Origin: Bin5 sp965220715
Lineage (GTDB): Bacteria > Chloroflexota > Anaerolineae > Caldilineales > Caldilineaceae
DNA length: 64,000 nucleotides
Reading direction: 5' to 3'
Assembly: GCA_965220715.1 (NCBI GenBank)
Contig: OZ244843.1
Span: 4,774,001-4,838,000 of the forward strand
Part shown: piece after piece, positions 1 through 9,006 of the stretch
How the letters are laid out: each line of letters starts with the position of its first letter
Numbering within the stretch: the first letter of the stretch is position 1
Notes under the pieces: generated by a model
Databases searched by the model: none
Told to the model about the DNA's origin: nothing
What the model saw: the letters and a program-made list of their open reading frames with translations, nothing else
Translations under genes and position numbers: made by a program

Positions 1-1256
1 TCCGCCAGCGTGCCCTCGTGGTAGCCGACCTTGAAGGGCGTGAATTTCAGCCCGTGGGCAGTGCTGATGATGACCACCCGCTGGTTGCTCCGAACTTCCT
101 TGCGTTGCAGCAGTTTGAAGAGCGCAGCCAGGGCAATACCTGTATGGGGACAGGTGTACATGCCGGTGGCGTCCGCCATGGCTGCTGCCGATGCCATCTC
201 GTGTTCGTCTACCTGCTCGACTATTCCGTTGGTCTCCTGAATCGCCTGCACCGCCTTCTCGTAGCTGACCGGATCGCCGATCTGAATGGCGGACGCCAGC
301 GTCGATTGGGCCTCAACGCTCACCTTCTGGCTGAATCCGTTCAGATAACTGAGATAGAAGGGGTTAGCTTTGGTGGCCTGGGCTGCAACAAGGCGGGGCA
401 GGCGGTTGATGATGCCCAGATCCTTCATCAGTTTCAACCCCTTGTAGAGCGCACTGATGTTGCCCAGGTTGCCGACGGGGATGACGATCCAGTCCGGTAT
501 TTCCCAGTCGAACTGCTGCACGATTTCAATGCCCGCCGTTTTCTGGCCTTCTATGCGGAGGGAGTTCATCGAGTTCGCCAGATAGATGGAAGAGTCGGGG
601 CTGTCTCCATCGTGGGTGATTTCACGGATGACACGCATGCAGCCGTCGAAGTCAGTGTCGAGGGCCAGCACATAGGCGCCGTTGGCGATGGGTTGAATCA
701 GTTGCGCGGGGCTGACCTTGCCCTCTGGCAGGAAGATGACGGCCGGGATGCCGGCTGCCGCGGCATAAGCGGCCAGCGCGGCGCTGGTGTCACCGGTGCT
801 GGCGCAGGCCACAGCCCGTACAGGCACACCCTCGTCCCGCATCTGCTTGACGACGCTGATCAGCACCGTCATGCCCAGATCCTTGAAGCTGCCAGTATGG
901 CTGTTTCCGCACAGCTTTACCCACAGGTCGGACAAGCCGATCTGTCTGCCCAACCGTTCGGCCCAAAAGAGGTTTGAGTTGCCTTCGTACATGCTGACCA
1001 CGTTGTCGTCAGCAATGGTCGGCATGATCCACTCTTTCTTGCCCCAGACACCGCTGCCGTAGGGCCATTGGGTGCTGCCGACACGGCTGTCAAACAGCTG
1101 TTTCCACTCGTCTGCCGATCGCCTCCGCAGAGCGGCAGTGTCGTGCTCCACCTCCAAAAGGCCGCCGCATTGGGGACAGGTATAAATGACTTTATATATT
1201 GAATGTGTACCGGCGCAACCCCGAAAACAGCGGAAGTGGGCTCTGTACTCGGTCAT
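1..1256 (-). CDS. thrC: Threonine synthase, 3' end cut by window
   Basis: PLP-dependent enzyme converting O-phosphohomoserine to threonine. Reading the minus strand from the ATG at 1256 gives an open frame to the window edge (about 418 codons), so the C-terminus is missing. The N-terminus has paired cysteines (CFRGC near residue 9, CPQCGG near 28) resembling the small zinc-ribbon-like lead of many threonine synthases. The PLP lysine lies in the motif GSFKDLG, followed by a substrate-loop ASTGDTSAAL and a glycine-rich PVGNLGN segment. These are characteristic of the ThrC family. It is co-oriented with etfA upstream but 500 bp away, so it probably has its own promoter. Family assignment is secure. 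Confidence 0.93.
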   Translation of the reverse strand, partial: MTEYRAHFRCFRGCAGTHSIYKVIYTCPQCGGLLEVEHDTAALRRRSADEWKQLFDSRVGSTQWPYGSGVWGKKEWIMPTIADDNVVSMYEGNSNLFWAERLGRQIGLSDLWVKLCGNSHTGSFKDLGMTVLISVVKQMRDEGVPVRAVACASTGDTSAALAAYAAAAGIPAVIFLPEGKVSPAQLIQPIANGAYVLALDTDFDGCMRVIREITHDGDSPDSSIYLANSMNSLRIEGQKTAGIEIVQQFDWEIPDWIVIPVGNLGNISALYKGLKLMKDLGIINRLPRLVAAQATKANPFYLSYLNGFSQKVSVEAQSTLASAIQIGDPVSYEKAVQAIQETNGIVEQVDEHEMASAAAMADATGMYTCPHTGIALAALFKLLQRKEVRSNQRVVIISTAHGLKFTPFKVGYHEGTLA

Positions 1257-1772
1257 TTGGGTTCACCACAGTGCCAGCGCGCATTTCTGCAAGCCTAACA
1301 ACGCACACGCGTTTTCCCCGCGTCTCCCAAGGAGATAAAACTACGAGGTTTGAAGATCAATGAGGGTATTGTATGGAAAACAATACCCGAATGCCGTCGA
1401 TGCATGTTTCTGACGGAGCCGTCAGCACACTGACAGTCTTGCTACCAGCGCCAAATTCGCGCGCGCAAAATTATTTCTCGACGCGTTCACTTTCCCATCC
1501 GAAACATGACCGCAACTCGACCGTTCAGAAATTAGATAAATGCTGGCCAGTTGGGAGGCAAAATTGTCTCAACTATTGTTTGGAAATTCCCGCCTACCCG
1601 TTTACCAATTGCATAGCCGGCGGGCATCGGCTGTGTTGGCTCCTATTTGCTGCTGCGCAAAGGACTGGGCTGCCGTCATCGTCCTTGTATAGCACAGATG
1701 GTCAGACTGATCAAGTCACCAGGGCACGCCGGCCTACTGGAACGCGCAGACGCAGCCGCCACGGCGCTGGCT
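1257..1772. other. Intergenic region upstream of thrC
   Basis: This 516-bp gap separates etfA from thrC, both on the minus strand. It should hold the thrC promoter and any etfA terminator. The only clear structure I see is the 9-bp inverted repeat at 1364-1388. A plus-strand frame of about 139 codons beginning at 1373 has low-complexity, unfamiliar sequence and no ribosome-binding site, so I do not call it a gene. Confidence 0.5.
1364..1388. promoter_or_regulatory. Perfect 9-bp inverted repeat, possible operator
   Basis: GGGTATTGT (1364-1372) and ACAATACCC (1380-1388) are perfectly complementary around a 7-nt spacer. No T-run follows on either strand, so it looks more like a protein-binding site than a terminator. 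It lies about 110 bp upstream of the thrC start. The role is inferred only. Confidence 0.35.
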
Positions 1773-2756
1773 TCAGTTTAGCCGCTTGCTGAATTCCGCA
1801 GTCAGCGCCGGGACGGTCTCGAACAGATCGTCGACGATGCCATATTTGGCCCGTTCAAAGATTGGAGCGTTCGGGTCCTTATTGATGGCGACGATGATCT
1901 TGCTGTTCCCCATGCCGGCCAGATGTTGAATGGCGCCGGAGATGCCGCAGGCGACATAGAGATCCGGCCTGACCGTCTTGCCAGTCTGCCCTACTTGGTG
2001 TTTATAGGGGATGTAGCCGGCGTCGACCGCGGCCCGGCTGGCGCCAAGCGCGGCGCCCAAGGTCCGGGCCAACTCACCGACAAGCTCGAAGCCCTTCTGC
2101 GGATCCGTGGCCACGCCTCGCCCGCCTGAGACGATGATGTGGGCATCGGTCAGGCTGACTTCGCCCGGGTCGGCCGCGCGAAAATCGGTGATTTTCTGGC
2201 GGATTTCATCTTCACTCTGCACAACATACAACAATTCCACAGTTCCGGACCCGTCGTTAGGCTTCGGCATGGGAAAAGAGCGGGGCCGCACACTGGCGAC
2301 TGCCAGGGGACTCTCAAAGTGAATCTGTGCACTGATATTGCCCGAATAGATGGTGCGGGCCGCGACCAGTTTGCCGTCCTCCACCCACAGATCGGTTGCG
2401 TTGGCGGCGATGCCCGCGGACTGGCGGCATGCGACCGTTGCAGCCAGCACCCCCCCGCGAATTGAGGCATTGGTGAGGAAAGCGACAGCCCCAGTGTGTT
2501 CAACCGCCTGTTCGGCGATGGCGGCATAAGGCTGCAGCCGAAAGTGCGCCAGACTGGAATCAGTCGCCTCATAGACCAGATCGGCTCCGTAGGCAAAGGC
2601 CTGCTGGGCTGCTCCGTCCACCTCGCTCCCAATCAAAAGGGCCGCGACATCGGCGCCCATTTCCCGACCCAGTTCCTTCGCCTTGGCCAGGAGTTCCCAA
2701 CAGTTGGACACGGCCTGTCCGTCAATCTGTTCAATCCAGACGAGAATCGCCATCAT
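1773..2756 (-). CDS. etfA: Electron transfer flavoprotein alpha subunit
   Basis: EtfA binds FAD and, with EtfB, carries electrons from acyl-CoA dehydrogenases to the respiratory chain. The 327-residue length is normal. The N-terminus (AILVWIEQIDGQ) is typical, and the C-terminal FAD domain shows GASRAAVD near residue 238, the HQVGQTGKTV loop and GISGAIQH. I chose the ATG at 2756 (ATG also at 2753) because AGAGAGG sits just upstream. A longer in-frame start at 2819 would add an unrelated hydrophobic lead. It follows etfB by 73 bp and forms an operon with etfB and the acyl-CoA dehydrogenase. Confidence 0.95.
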   Translation of the reverse strand: MMAILVWIEQIDGQAVSNCWELLAKAKELGREMGADVAALLIGSEVDGAAQQAFAYGADLVYEATDSSLAHFRLQPYAAIAEQAVEHTGAVAFLTNASIRGGVLAATVACRQSAGIAANATDLWVEDGKLVAARTIYSGNISAQIHFESPLAVASVRPRSFPMPKPNDGSGTVELLYVVQSEDEIRQKITDFRAADPGEVSLTDAHIIVSGGRGVATDPQKGFELVGELARTLGAALGASRAAVDAGYIPYKHQVGQTGKTVRPDLYVACGISGAIQHLAGMGNSKIIVAINKDPNAPIFERAKYGIVDDLFETVPALTAEFSKRLN

Positions 2757-2829
2757 TAACCCTCTCTGCGAAAAGAAATCGAAGAAGAGAGAGAGCAGAT
2801 TTTTCTCCTCACTTCTCACTCTCGGCAGT

Positions 2830-3615
2830 CTATATGACTTTCTCTGCCATCAAGGCGTCCGCCAGTTGGGCGGCCTTGTCTTCGACGCTGTTGCCATCGA
2901 AAATTCGCACTTGCACCCTTTCCGGCTCCTGCTTGTTCAGGTCTGTCCAGCGGGCGGTGCTTGAGGGACTAATCTCCAGGTCGTCGCGCCCCAGGACCGG
3001 GATCGTGGCGCGGCTGGCCTTGCGGATACCCATAAAGCTGGGGTAGCGTGGTTCATTGATCTCTTTGGCCACGCTGACCACGACCGGCAGGGGTACCTCG
3101 ACCGTTTCCTGTCCTCCCTCATAGACCTGCTCCGCGATCAGTTTGCCATCGACAATGTCGACGATTCTGGTTACGTTGACCAGCAGGTCCCATCCCAACT
3201 TGCAGGCCACGCCGGCATAGATGACGCCGCTGTTGCCGTCCACGCTCATCTTGCCGGCCAGTGCCAGCGCCACATCACCCTGGCCGCCGACCATCTTGAC
3301 GGCCGCGGCCAACGCCTCGGCAGTGGCCCACTCATCGCCGCCGTCAATGACGCGCGCATCCACGAGCAGTGCGCTGTCCACCCCCATCGCCAGCGCGTGC
3401 TTCAGCGCGTCGGTTTCGCCTTCCTGCCCCAGGGAGATGGCGGCCGTACCGCAACCGAACCTATTGGAAAGGTCGATTGCTTCCTCCACGGCAAACTCAT
3501 CCCAGGGATTGATGACCATTGTCGCCTGCACTTCGCCGGACTGCGCCTCGGCCACCGTTACTTTGGGCAATTCCGCGGTATCGGGCGTCTGTTTGATTAA
3601 CACCGCTACCTTCAC
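2830..3615 (-). CDS. etfB: Electron transfer flavoprotein beta subunit
   Basis: EtfB is the AMP-binding partner of EtfA. The 261-residue protein begins with the characteristic KVAVLIKQTPDTAE and contains INPWDEFAVEEA, LALAGKMSVDGNSGV and PSFMGIRKA, which are hallmark EtfB segments. The start is a GTG at 3615 with AAAGGAG seven bases upstream. The gene sits between the acyl-CoA dehydrogenase (92 bp upstream) and etfA (73 bp downstream) on the same strand, as expected for a fatty-acid or branched-chain acyl-CoA oxidation operon. Confidence 0.95.
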   Translation of the reverse strand: MKVAVLIKQTPDTAELPKVTVAEAQSGEVQATMVINPWDEFAVEEAIDLSNRFGCGTAAISLGQEGETDALKHALAMGVDSALLVDARVIDGGDEWATAEALAAAVKMVGGQGDVALALAGKMSVDGNSGVIYAGVACKLGWDLLVNVTRIVDIVDGKLIAEQVYEGGQETVEVPLPVVVSVAKEINEPRYPSFMGIRKASRATIPVLGRDDLEISPSSTARWTDLNKQEPERVQVRIFDGNSVEDKAAQLADALMAEKVI

Positions 3616-3707
3616 GCAGCGCTCCTTTCAAGTGAGTTTGTGCTCTACGAAGACCGTTTCCTCTACTTGCAGCCTCCGGTCCCCAGGGCCGGTTCGCCCA
3701 AGGCGCC

Positions 3708-4919
3708 CTATTGCCAGGTATCCGGGTCATAGGCCGGCATGGGGCACCGCAGCGGGCGGTCCTCGCGCATGCCCAAGGTGTATGCGGCCTGCATAAGGGT
3801 GTGAATCTGGGACGTGCCCTCGTAGATCACCGCGCTCTTTGTGTTGCGTAGGTGACGCTCCACATTGTACTCATCGGAATATCCATACGCACCGTGAATC
3901 TGGACCGCGTTGTCGGCTGCCCGGCGGGCCGCCTCGGAGCAGAACCACTTGGCCATGCTGGTCTCTCGCGTATTGCGTACCCCCTGATTCTTGAGGGTGC
4001 CGGCCTTCCACACCAACAGTTCACCGATATCCAGATCTTGCTGCATCTGGGCGATCATCTGCTGGATGAGCTGGTGTTCAGCGATCGGTTTGCCGAAAGT
4101 TTTGCGTTGCAGAGCATAGTTGACCGATTCGCTGATGCAGGCGCGAATGATGCCTACGGAGCCGGCTGCGACGCCGAAGCGGGCGTTATCCAGGCAGCTC
4201 ATTGCGATTTTGAAGCCTTCTCCTTCCTGACCCAGCATGTGAGAGGCCGGCACGCGCACGTCCTGCATATTGATCCAGCCGGTATTGCTGGCCCGGACGC
4301 CCATTTTCCCTTCTAGTGTTCCGGTGGTAAGCCCCGGCCAGCCGCGCTCCAGAATAAAAGCGGAGATGCCGCGCGCGCCCTGGTCCTGCTGCGTTTTGGC
4401 GAAGACGAGAAACCGGTCGGCCACGTCGGCCAGGGTTATCCACATCTTTTCGCCGCTGAGGATGTATGCATCCCCCTTACGGAGGGCGCGGGTTTGGATA
4501 GCACCAACATCCGAGCCGGCGCCCGGCTCGGTCAGACCGAAGCAGGCGATATGGTCACCGCTGGCCAGGTCGGGCAAAAAGGTCTGCTTTTGTTCTTCGG
4601 TTCCCCACTGGAATATTGGCAGCGCGTGCAGCGCGAGGTGAACCGCGATCGTCTCGCGCACAGACGAATCGCCGTATTCCAACGCTTCGGAGACTATGCC
4701 CAACGACAGAAAGTCCATCCCGGCGCCGCCGTAGCGTGCCGGCAGGCAGATGCCGAGAAAGCCAAGTTGCGCCATCTTGGGCAACAGTTCGTATGGAAAG
4801 GTGTGCTTGCGGTCGTGCTCGGCAATGATTGGCATGACCTCATTGCGGGTAAAGTCATAGGCCATTTTTCGAACCAGTTTGTGCTCTTCCGTGTACAGAA
4901 TCTCGGTTGAAGAAGCCAT
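3708..4919 (-). CDS. Acyl-CoA dehydrogenase
   Basis: A flavoenzyme that desaturates an acyl-CoA at the alpha-beta bond and hands electrons to Etf. The 403 residues include FGLTEPGAGSD (FAD and substrate contact), WITLADVADRFLVFAK, the QFGKPIAEHQ-like segment (KTFGKPIAEHQLIQ) and near the C-terminus VQIHGAYGYSDEY with the catalytic-loop ending IYEGTSQIHT. The glutamate of YEGT is in the position used as the catalytic base in short- and medium-chain family members. AAAGGA precedes the ATG at 4919. First gene of the acd-etfB-etfA operon. The chain-length preference cannot be read from sequence by eye. Confidence 0.94.
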   Translation of the reverse strand: MASSTEILYTEEHKLVRKMAYDFTRNEVMPIIAEHDRKHTFPYELLPKMAQLGFLGICLPARYGGAGMDFLSLGIVSEALEYGDSSVRETIAVHLALHALPIFQWGTEEQKQTFLPDLASGDHIACFGLTEPGAGSDVGAIQTRALRKGDAYILSGEKMWITLADVADRFLVFAKTQQDQGARGISAFILERGWPGLTTGTLEGKMGVRASNTGWINMQDVRVPASHMLGQEGEGFKIAMSCLDNARFGVAAGSVGIIRACISESVNYALQRKTFGKPIAEHQLIQQMIAQMQQDLDIGELLVWKAGTLKNQGVRNTRETSMAKWFCSEAARRAADNAVQIHGAYGYSDEYNVERHLRNTKSAVIYEGTSQIHTLMQAAYTLGMREDRPLRCPMPAYDPDTWQ

Positions 4920-4996
4920 CGATTCAGTCCTTTTCCGACTGCTGTCAAGCGCCAGAATCTCGGGTTACAGCGACAGTCAACGATGACGTGTCGAAG

Positions 4997-5025
4997 AAAA
5001 AGGCGGAGACGCCTTTGTCTCCGCC
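4997..5025 (-). terminator. Intrinsic terminator in the acd leader (possible attenuator)
   Basis: On the minus strand GGCGGAGAC (5025-5017) pairs with GTCTCCGCC (5010-5002) around a 6-nt loop, and TTTTT follows directly (5001-4997). It lies between the predicted promoter (5095-5122) and the dehydrogenase start at 4919, so it would stop transcription before the operon unless overridden. A second GC hairpin made of two GGCGCGCC blocks (5049-5056 and 5064-5071) lies just upstream in the leader. Confidence 0.55.
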
Positions 5026-5085
5026 GAAGAAGAGGAACACCTCTCTTCGGCGCGCCCAACAACGGCGCGCCATTCTGACTGTAAT

Positions 5086-5095
5086 TGAGTACTCA
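5086..5095. promoter_or_regulatory. Palindrome TGAGTACTCA at the acd promoter, candidate operator
   Basis: A perfect 10-bp palindrome abuts the predicted -10 box on its downstream side, a common place for repressor binding. Which regulator binds, if any, is unknown. Confidence 0.4.
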
Positions 5096-5122
5096 GTATA
5101 GCAATAGATCGAAAACTTTCAA
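5095..5122 (-). promoter_or_regulatory. Predicted sigma-70 promoter for acd-etfB-etfA
   Basis: On the minus strand the sequence reads TTGAAA (5122-5117), a 16-bp spacer, then TATACT (5100-5095). Predicted transcription start is near 5088, giving a leader of about 170 nt that contains the palindrome and the terminator hairpin described separately. Confidence 0.5.
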
Positions 5123-5325
5123 AAAAAACCAGCGCGCTCATGTAGTGATACGGGAAGCACACGTGAGCGCCCCCGAATCTAAATCCGTGCTACAGATTGG
5201 CCTGCTTGCTCTTCCGGTAAGGCACGATTACCCGGTGAATTATCCGAGGCAGGAGGTCGACTTTCTGGCGAAACAGGCTATGTCCGCATTTGAAGGCATC
5301 GCCCTATGTCACCTACACTACCATC

Positions 5326-6015
5326 ATGGACTGGCGATATTCTTTGTTTGCAGGATTGACTCTTCTCATCACCACAATAGTCGGATATGGCGCATACACC
5401 ACAGCGCGCCTGTTGCGGACGTGGCAGCCGCAAGAGAATCTGCTGTTGCTCCCAGCCGAAAATGTTCTACGGGCAATTGTATTGGCCATCTGTATTCTGT
5501 TGGGCAGGGGCAGCGGACTGTCGCCTGAGACGCTGGGTTGGCAGGTTCCCAATGCAGGGTCACAGCTTCTGACTGGCGTCCTGACCGGTTTGGGAATGGC
5601 TCTGCTATTCGTGGGCTTGGGGAGGATTGTCACGCGCTACACCGATTCCAGGTTCTACCGTTCGATTCTCGATCTGGTGATCCCCCGCAATCGGAGGGAA
5701 GCCGGTCTACTGCCCTTCGCCCTGCTGTTAAGCGTACTTTTCGAGGAGGTCTTGTTTCGCAGCCTGCTCATTGGCGGGCTCTCGCCTCTGCTGCCAACTG
5801 CCTGGTTGATCTTTGGCTTCAGCATTGTTTTCGGCCTCCTGCACAGCCCACAGGGCGCGTGGGGCATCGTCGGCGCGGGAACGGCTGGAGCGCTATTTGG
5901 CCTGATGTTCGTGTGGCAGCAGAGCCTGCTCACCCCGCTAGTCGCCCATTTCGTTGCCAACAGTGTCCAGATTTGGTTGGCAAGCAAGGAGTCCGACCCG
6001 TCTCCAACAGCTTGA
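5326..6015 (+). CDS. CPBP family intramembrane metalloprotease
   Basis: A predicted membrane-embedded zinc protease of the CAAX-processing/bacteriocin-processing (CPBP, Abi) family. The 229-residue protein has several hydrophobic helices. It carries the three family motifs: EEVLFR (glutamate pair and arginine) near residue 145, a histidine in LLHSPQG, and HFVANSVQ near residue 212 as the HxxxN motif. I prefer the ATG at 5326. A TTG at 5290 would add 12 residues; neither has a strong ribosome-binding site. Natural substrates of stand-alone bacterial members are mostly unknown. Divergent from the acyl-CoA dehydrogenase operon. Confidence 0.85.
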   Translation: MDWRYSLFAGLTLLITTIVGYGAYTTARLLRTWQPQENLLLLPAENVLRAIVLAICILLGRGSGLSPETLGWQVPNAGSQLLTGVLTGLGMALLFVGLGRIVTRYTDSRFYRSILDLVIPRNRREAGLLPFALLLSVLFEEVLFRSLLIGGLSPLLPTAWLIFGFSIVFGLLHSPQGAWGIVGAGTAGALFGLMFVWQQSLLTPLVAHFVANSVQIWLASKESDPSPTA

Positions 6016-6104
6016 CACAACGTTCTACCGGCTCATGTTTTCGATAGCCAGTCTCGCGGCGGCGACCGGACCCCGCTTACAACACAGAAAGGCGTGCGGA
6101 GAAG

Positions 6105-6866
6105 CTACTCCGTCGACCGTGGGACCTGTTTATAGATACCGCGCAGACCGTTACGACGGATTCGCAAGACCTCCCGAACCATTGTGAACGTATCAACGAG
6201 AGGATTGACGCGACTCTCGGCCATGTAATACCAGTTGATCGGCACTTCGACCAGGAGAAGGCCGCGGATGTGGCTGATGTACAGGATTTCCGGGTCGAAA
6301 CCCCATCCGTCGATTGTCTGGTGAGGAAAGACCTGGGCGGCCGCATCCCGTGTAAACATCTTAAAGCCGCACTGCGTATCTTCGATCCCCGGTATGATCA
6401 GCTTCCGCACTACATAGTTGAAGACCCGCCCCATCAGATGACGATAGAACGGCTCGTTGTAACGCACAGCGCCCGCGTTCTCGCGACTGGCGATGGCGAC
6501 GTCATATCCATCCGGCTCTTGCTGCGGCGGCAGAAATTTGGCAACCTCTTCAATGGGCATCGAAAGATCGGCATCGCAGATAAAAAGGTAATCTCCCTTT
6601 CCTACAAGCATCCCCGTCTTTACCGCTGCCCCCTTCCCAGGCGCACTGTGAAGCAGTTCCAACGTAAATGGATCTGAGGCTGCGACTGTTTGCGCGAAGC
6701 TGCGTACTACCTCGCTGGTCTCGTCGGTCGACCGGTTTTCCACCACCAGAATTTCGGTTGTAAAGGATTGGGCCCGCAGGAATGTGGCGATTTTTGTCAG
6801 TGAATGGGGAAGTCGTTGCGCTTCGTTATAGGCAGGAATGATGATTGTCAGGAAAGGGCGCGACAC
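6105..6866 (-). CDS. Family 2 glycosyltransferase (dolichyl-phosphate glucosyltransferase-like)
   Basis: A GT-A fold glycosyltransferase of 253 residues. It begins with the family lead LTIIIPAYNEAQRLP, has the nucleotide-sugar-binding segment GKGAAVKTGM, the metal-binding CDADLSMP and QCGFKMFTRDAA near residue 165. This pattern matches enzymes that transfer a sugar to polyprenyl phosphate. No C-terminal membrane helices are visible. It starts with GTG at 6866 preceded by GAGGAG. Donor and acceptor are not deducible. It converges on the CPBP gene, with 89 bp between the two stop codons. Confidence 0.88.
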   Translation of the reverse strand: MSRPFLTIIIPAYNEAQRLPHSLTKIATFLRAQSFTTEILVVENRSTDETSEVVRSFAQTVAASDPFTLELLHSAPGKGAAVKTGMLVGKGDYLFICDADLSMPIEEVAKFLPPQQEPDGYDVAIASRENAGAVRYNEPFYRHLMGRVFNYVVRKLIIPGIEDTQCGFKMFTRDAAAQVFPHQTIDGWGFDPEILYISHIRGLLLVEVPINWYYMAESRVNPLVDTFTMVREVLRIRRNGLRGIYKQVPRSTE

Positions 6867-7010
6867 AAAGAACTCCTCGGCCGATAGGGACGTAGGGAAA
6901 ACGTTGGGCTGTGATCTGTGAAGTTGCCGTGTGCAGAGTACATCGATTCAGCTTGTTCCGTTGTTGTTTGATCTACCAAGGCTCCGCCGAGCAGAGAATT
7001 CTGAATCGCG

Positions 7011-7901
7011 TCATGTTGTCAGGCTGAACAATGCCAAGAGCGAAAGCGCTTGCACCAGCAGAGAACCGGTCCAGAACAGATAGGCGCCGGACGGTTGGCC
7101 CTGCATCCTCATCCACAGGCCAGCCAGTGTATTTGTCAGGTATGTCAGGAGGCCGATGACTGGCAGCAAGAAAAGAGCGTTCTTTGGCCGGATGCTGTCC
7201 GGCACACCTTGTCGATTGTAATGAAAAACCAACGCCTCCGGCAAATGAGGGAACCGGATCATGAGATAACCGAAGAGGGCGAGGCAACCGATCAACCCCG
7301 CAAGAAGCAACCAGCGACCCGCCGGCGACTCTGTCGCCAACGCATAGTAGTTCGTCGGATGCTCTCGCACAAGAGGCAACGTGCGCGAAAGGCCAAGTCG
7401 ATTGAGGGCCTGCAACTCTTCCAGAAAACCGACCGGATCTGCTGGTGATATGGCAAATATCCCATTGTCTGTTTCAATCAGCAGACACTGATCGAGCGAG
7501 ACGCTGGCCAGACGCACCAGCCTTTGCCCTTGCCCACCCTCTACAATGCGTACATAGGGTGACGGCCAATCCAGTGGAGAGGGCCGCAGGGACATCTCGT
7601 CGACGCCTTCGATGATGCGCCGAATGCAGTGGAGCGGGATGACCTGGCAGGTACCGGCCCAGCGAACACGTAGGGCGTTGCGGTCAAGCCAGTATTCCAG
7701 GTTAAATGCCCCCCAAGTACGCATCGTCAGATGGACGAGGACTGGTAGTGTGACGAGAAAGACCAGAAGCAGCAGAAAACTGATCCACCCAATTGGTTTT
7801 AGCGCCAACCACGCGAGCAGAAGTGCGTCGGTCAGGACCAACCAGCAGAGCGCCGCCAAGCCCTGCCACCGCGACCCGTCTGAAGGCGGTGCGTACACCA
7901 T
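7011..7901 (-). CDS. Membrane protein with PH-like and DUF1648-like parts
   Basis: Protein of about 296 residues with two hydrophobic helices near the N-terminus and three to four near the C-terminus. Between them is a soluble stretch (AFNLEYWLDRNALRVRWAG...) typical of bacterial PH-like domains. The C-terminal half contains LPEALVFHYNRQGVPDS, which resembles the DUF1648 motif found in membrane proteins near regulators. The start is uncertain: ATG at 7901 begins just before the first helix, while an upstream in-frame ATG at 8024 would add 41 unrelated residues. No ribosome-binding site decides it. Function unknown. Confidence 0.65.
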   Translation of the reverse strand: MVYAPPSDGSRWQGLAALCWLVLTDALLLAWLALKPIGWISFLLLLVFLVTLPVLVHLTMRTWGAFNLEYWLDRNALRVRWAGTCQVIPLHCIRRIIEGVDEMSLRPSPLDWPSPYVRIVEGGQGQRLVRLASVSLDQCLLIETDNGIFAISPADPVGFLEELQALNRLGLSRTLPLVREHPTNYYALATESPAGRWLLLAGLIGCLALFGYLMIRFPHLPEALVFHYNRQGVPDSIRPKNALFLLPVIGLLTYLTNTLAGLWMRMQGQPSGAYLFWTGSLLVQALSLLALFSLTT

Positions 7902-8124
7902 CCGTGACAATTGGATATCCCCTGCGTCGCGCCCTATCGCGACGCGCAATTGAATTACTGCAGTCTTTGTGTAGCCGGTTCTCCCTTCTCGGCAAAATTG
8001 CCAGATCAGGTGAAGCCGCCACACACCAGGGAAAGTCCGCTACGTTTATCCAACGCTTTTCACCACAACGCAGGCGCACCCCCGCATATGCCAGAAAATC
8101 CCTTCTGAAACGTTCTGGTCGCGT

Positions 8125-8955
8125 TCAGTTAGGCGGCAACCAACTGGCTGCAGTCAGGTCGGCCAGGATTTCATGCCTGGTCAGGTCGATGCCCAGGGGC
8201 GAGGCGCTTACATACCCGCTTTCGATTGCGCCAAAGTCACTGCCTGCTTCAGCAATGCCGGTAGGGACTTCGCCCCCGATCCAGTAGTACGGTTTGCCCC
8301 ACGGATCGTCGCGAGCGACCAGCACATCCCCATAAATACGCCGGCCCAGGAATGTGTAGCGCAGGCCGCGAATCTGCGCCGCCGGCAGCCGCGGCACATT
8401 TACATTGAGCATGGTTTGCGGGGGAAGCGGCTGCTCAAGCGCGGCGCCTGCCAGAGTGCGGGCATAGCCGGCGGCGTTCTGCCAAGCGTCGGTATCGGCA
8501 ATATCGAAGCCTTCTACGGCTCCGGTACTGATTGCAAGGGACGGTACACCCATCACCAGGGACTCCATCGCCGCGGCCACGGTACCGCTATAGAGAACAT
8601 CACAACCGAGATTGAAACTGTCGTTAACGCCGCTGACAACCAGATCGTACCCGCCCTCCGGTTCCCCTACGGCCTGTCGCGGATCGGGGACATCGGCTGG
8701 GTGCGGCGCACCGAGGATTGCCAGAGCCACGCAGTCGGAGGGCGCGCCGCTGCAGGCATAGACGCGGCGACCGTCTGGCCAAAGGATCGGTGCCATGCGC
8801 AAAGGCTTGTGAAGCGTTTTGGGATGCCCGGCAGCGCTCCAATTTCGCTCCGGCGCAACAACGGTCACCCGGCCCACGTCATCCAGCGCGGCCGCCAACT
8901 CGCGAATGCTGTCAGCGTGTACGCCATCGTCGTTTGTAACAAGTATGTTTGGCAT
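8125..8955 (-). CDS. surE: 5'/3'-nucleotidase SurE
   Basis: Metal-dependent phosphatase acting on nucleoside monophosphates. The 276-residue protein opens with PNILVTNDDG, whose two aspartates are metal ligands, and continues with VVAPERNWSAAG and SGVNDSFNLGCDVLYSGTVAAA, all diagnostic of SurE. A GTG at 8967 is an alternative start four codons upstream. The gene begins about 50 bp after the stop of the penicillin-binding protein gene on the same strand and may be co-transcribed with it. Confidence 0.95.
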   Translation of the reverse strand: MPNILVTNDDGVHADSIRELAAALDDVGRVTVVAPERNWSAAGHPKTLHKPLRMAPILWPDGRRVYACSGAPSDCVALAILGAPHPADVPDPRQAVGEPEGGYDLVVSGVNDSFNLGCDVLYSGTVAAAMESLVMGVPSLAISTGAVEGFDIADTDAWQNAAGYARTLAGAALEQPLPPQTMLNVNVPRLPAAQIRGLRYTFLGRRIYGDVLVARDDPWGKPYYWIGGEVPTGIAEAGSDFGAIESGYVSASPLGIDLTRHEILADLTAASWLPPN

Positions 8956-9006
8956 ATGTACGTTCACCTGCAGTTGAAGGTGGCTGGCAGCCGGCTGTTG
9001 CGTCGG

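Noticed and set aside
18..977. 319-codon plus-strand open frame
   Set aside because: Antisense to threonine synthase, which shows the PLP lysine motif and zinc-ribbon-like cysteines.
1373..1792. 139-codon plus-strand frame in the thrC upstream region
   Set aside because: No ribosome-binding site, unfamiliar composition, and it overlaps the end of etfA.
5085..5528. 147-codon plus-strand frame
   Set aside because: Covers the acd promoter region and overlaps the CPBP protease gene in another frame.
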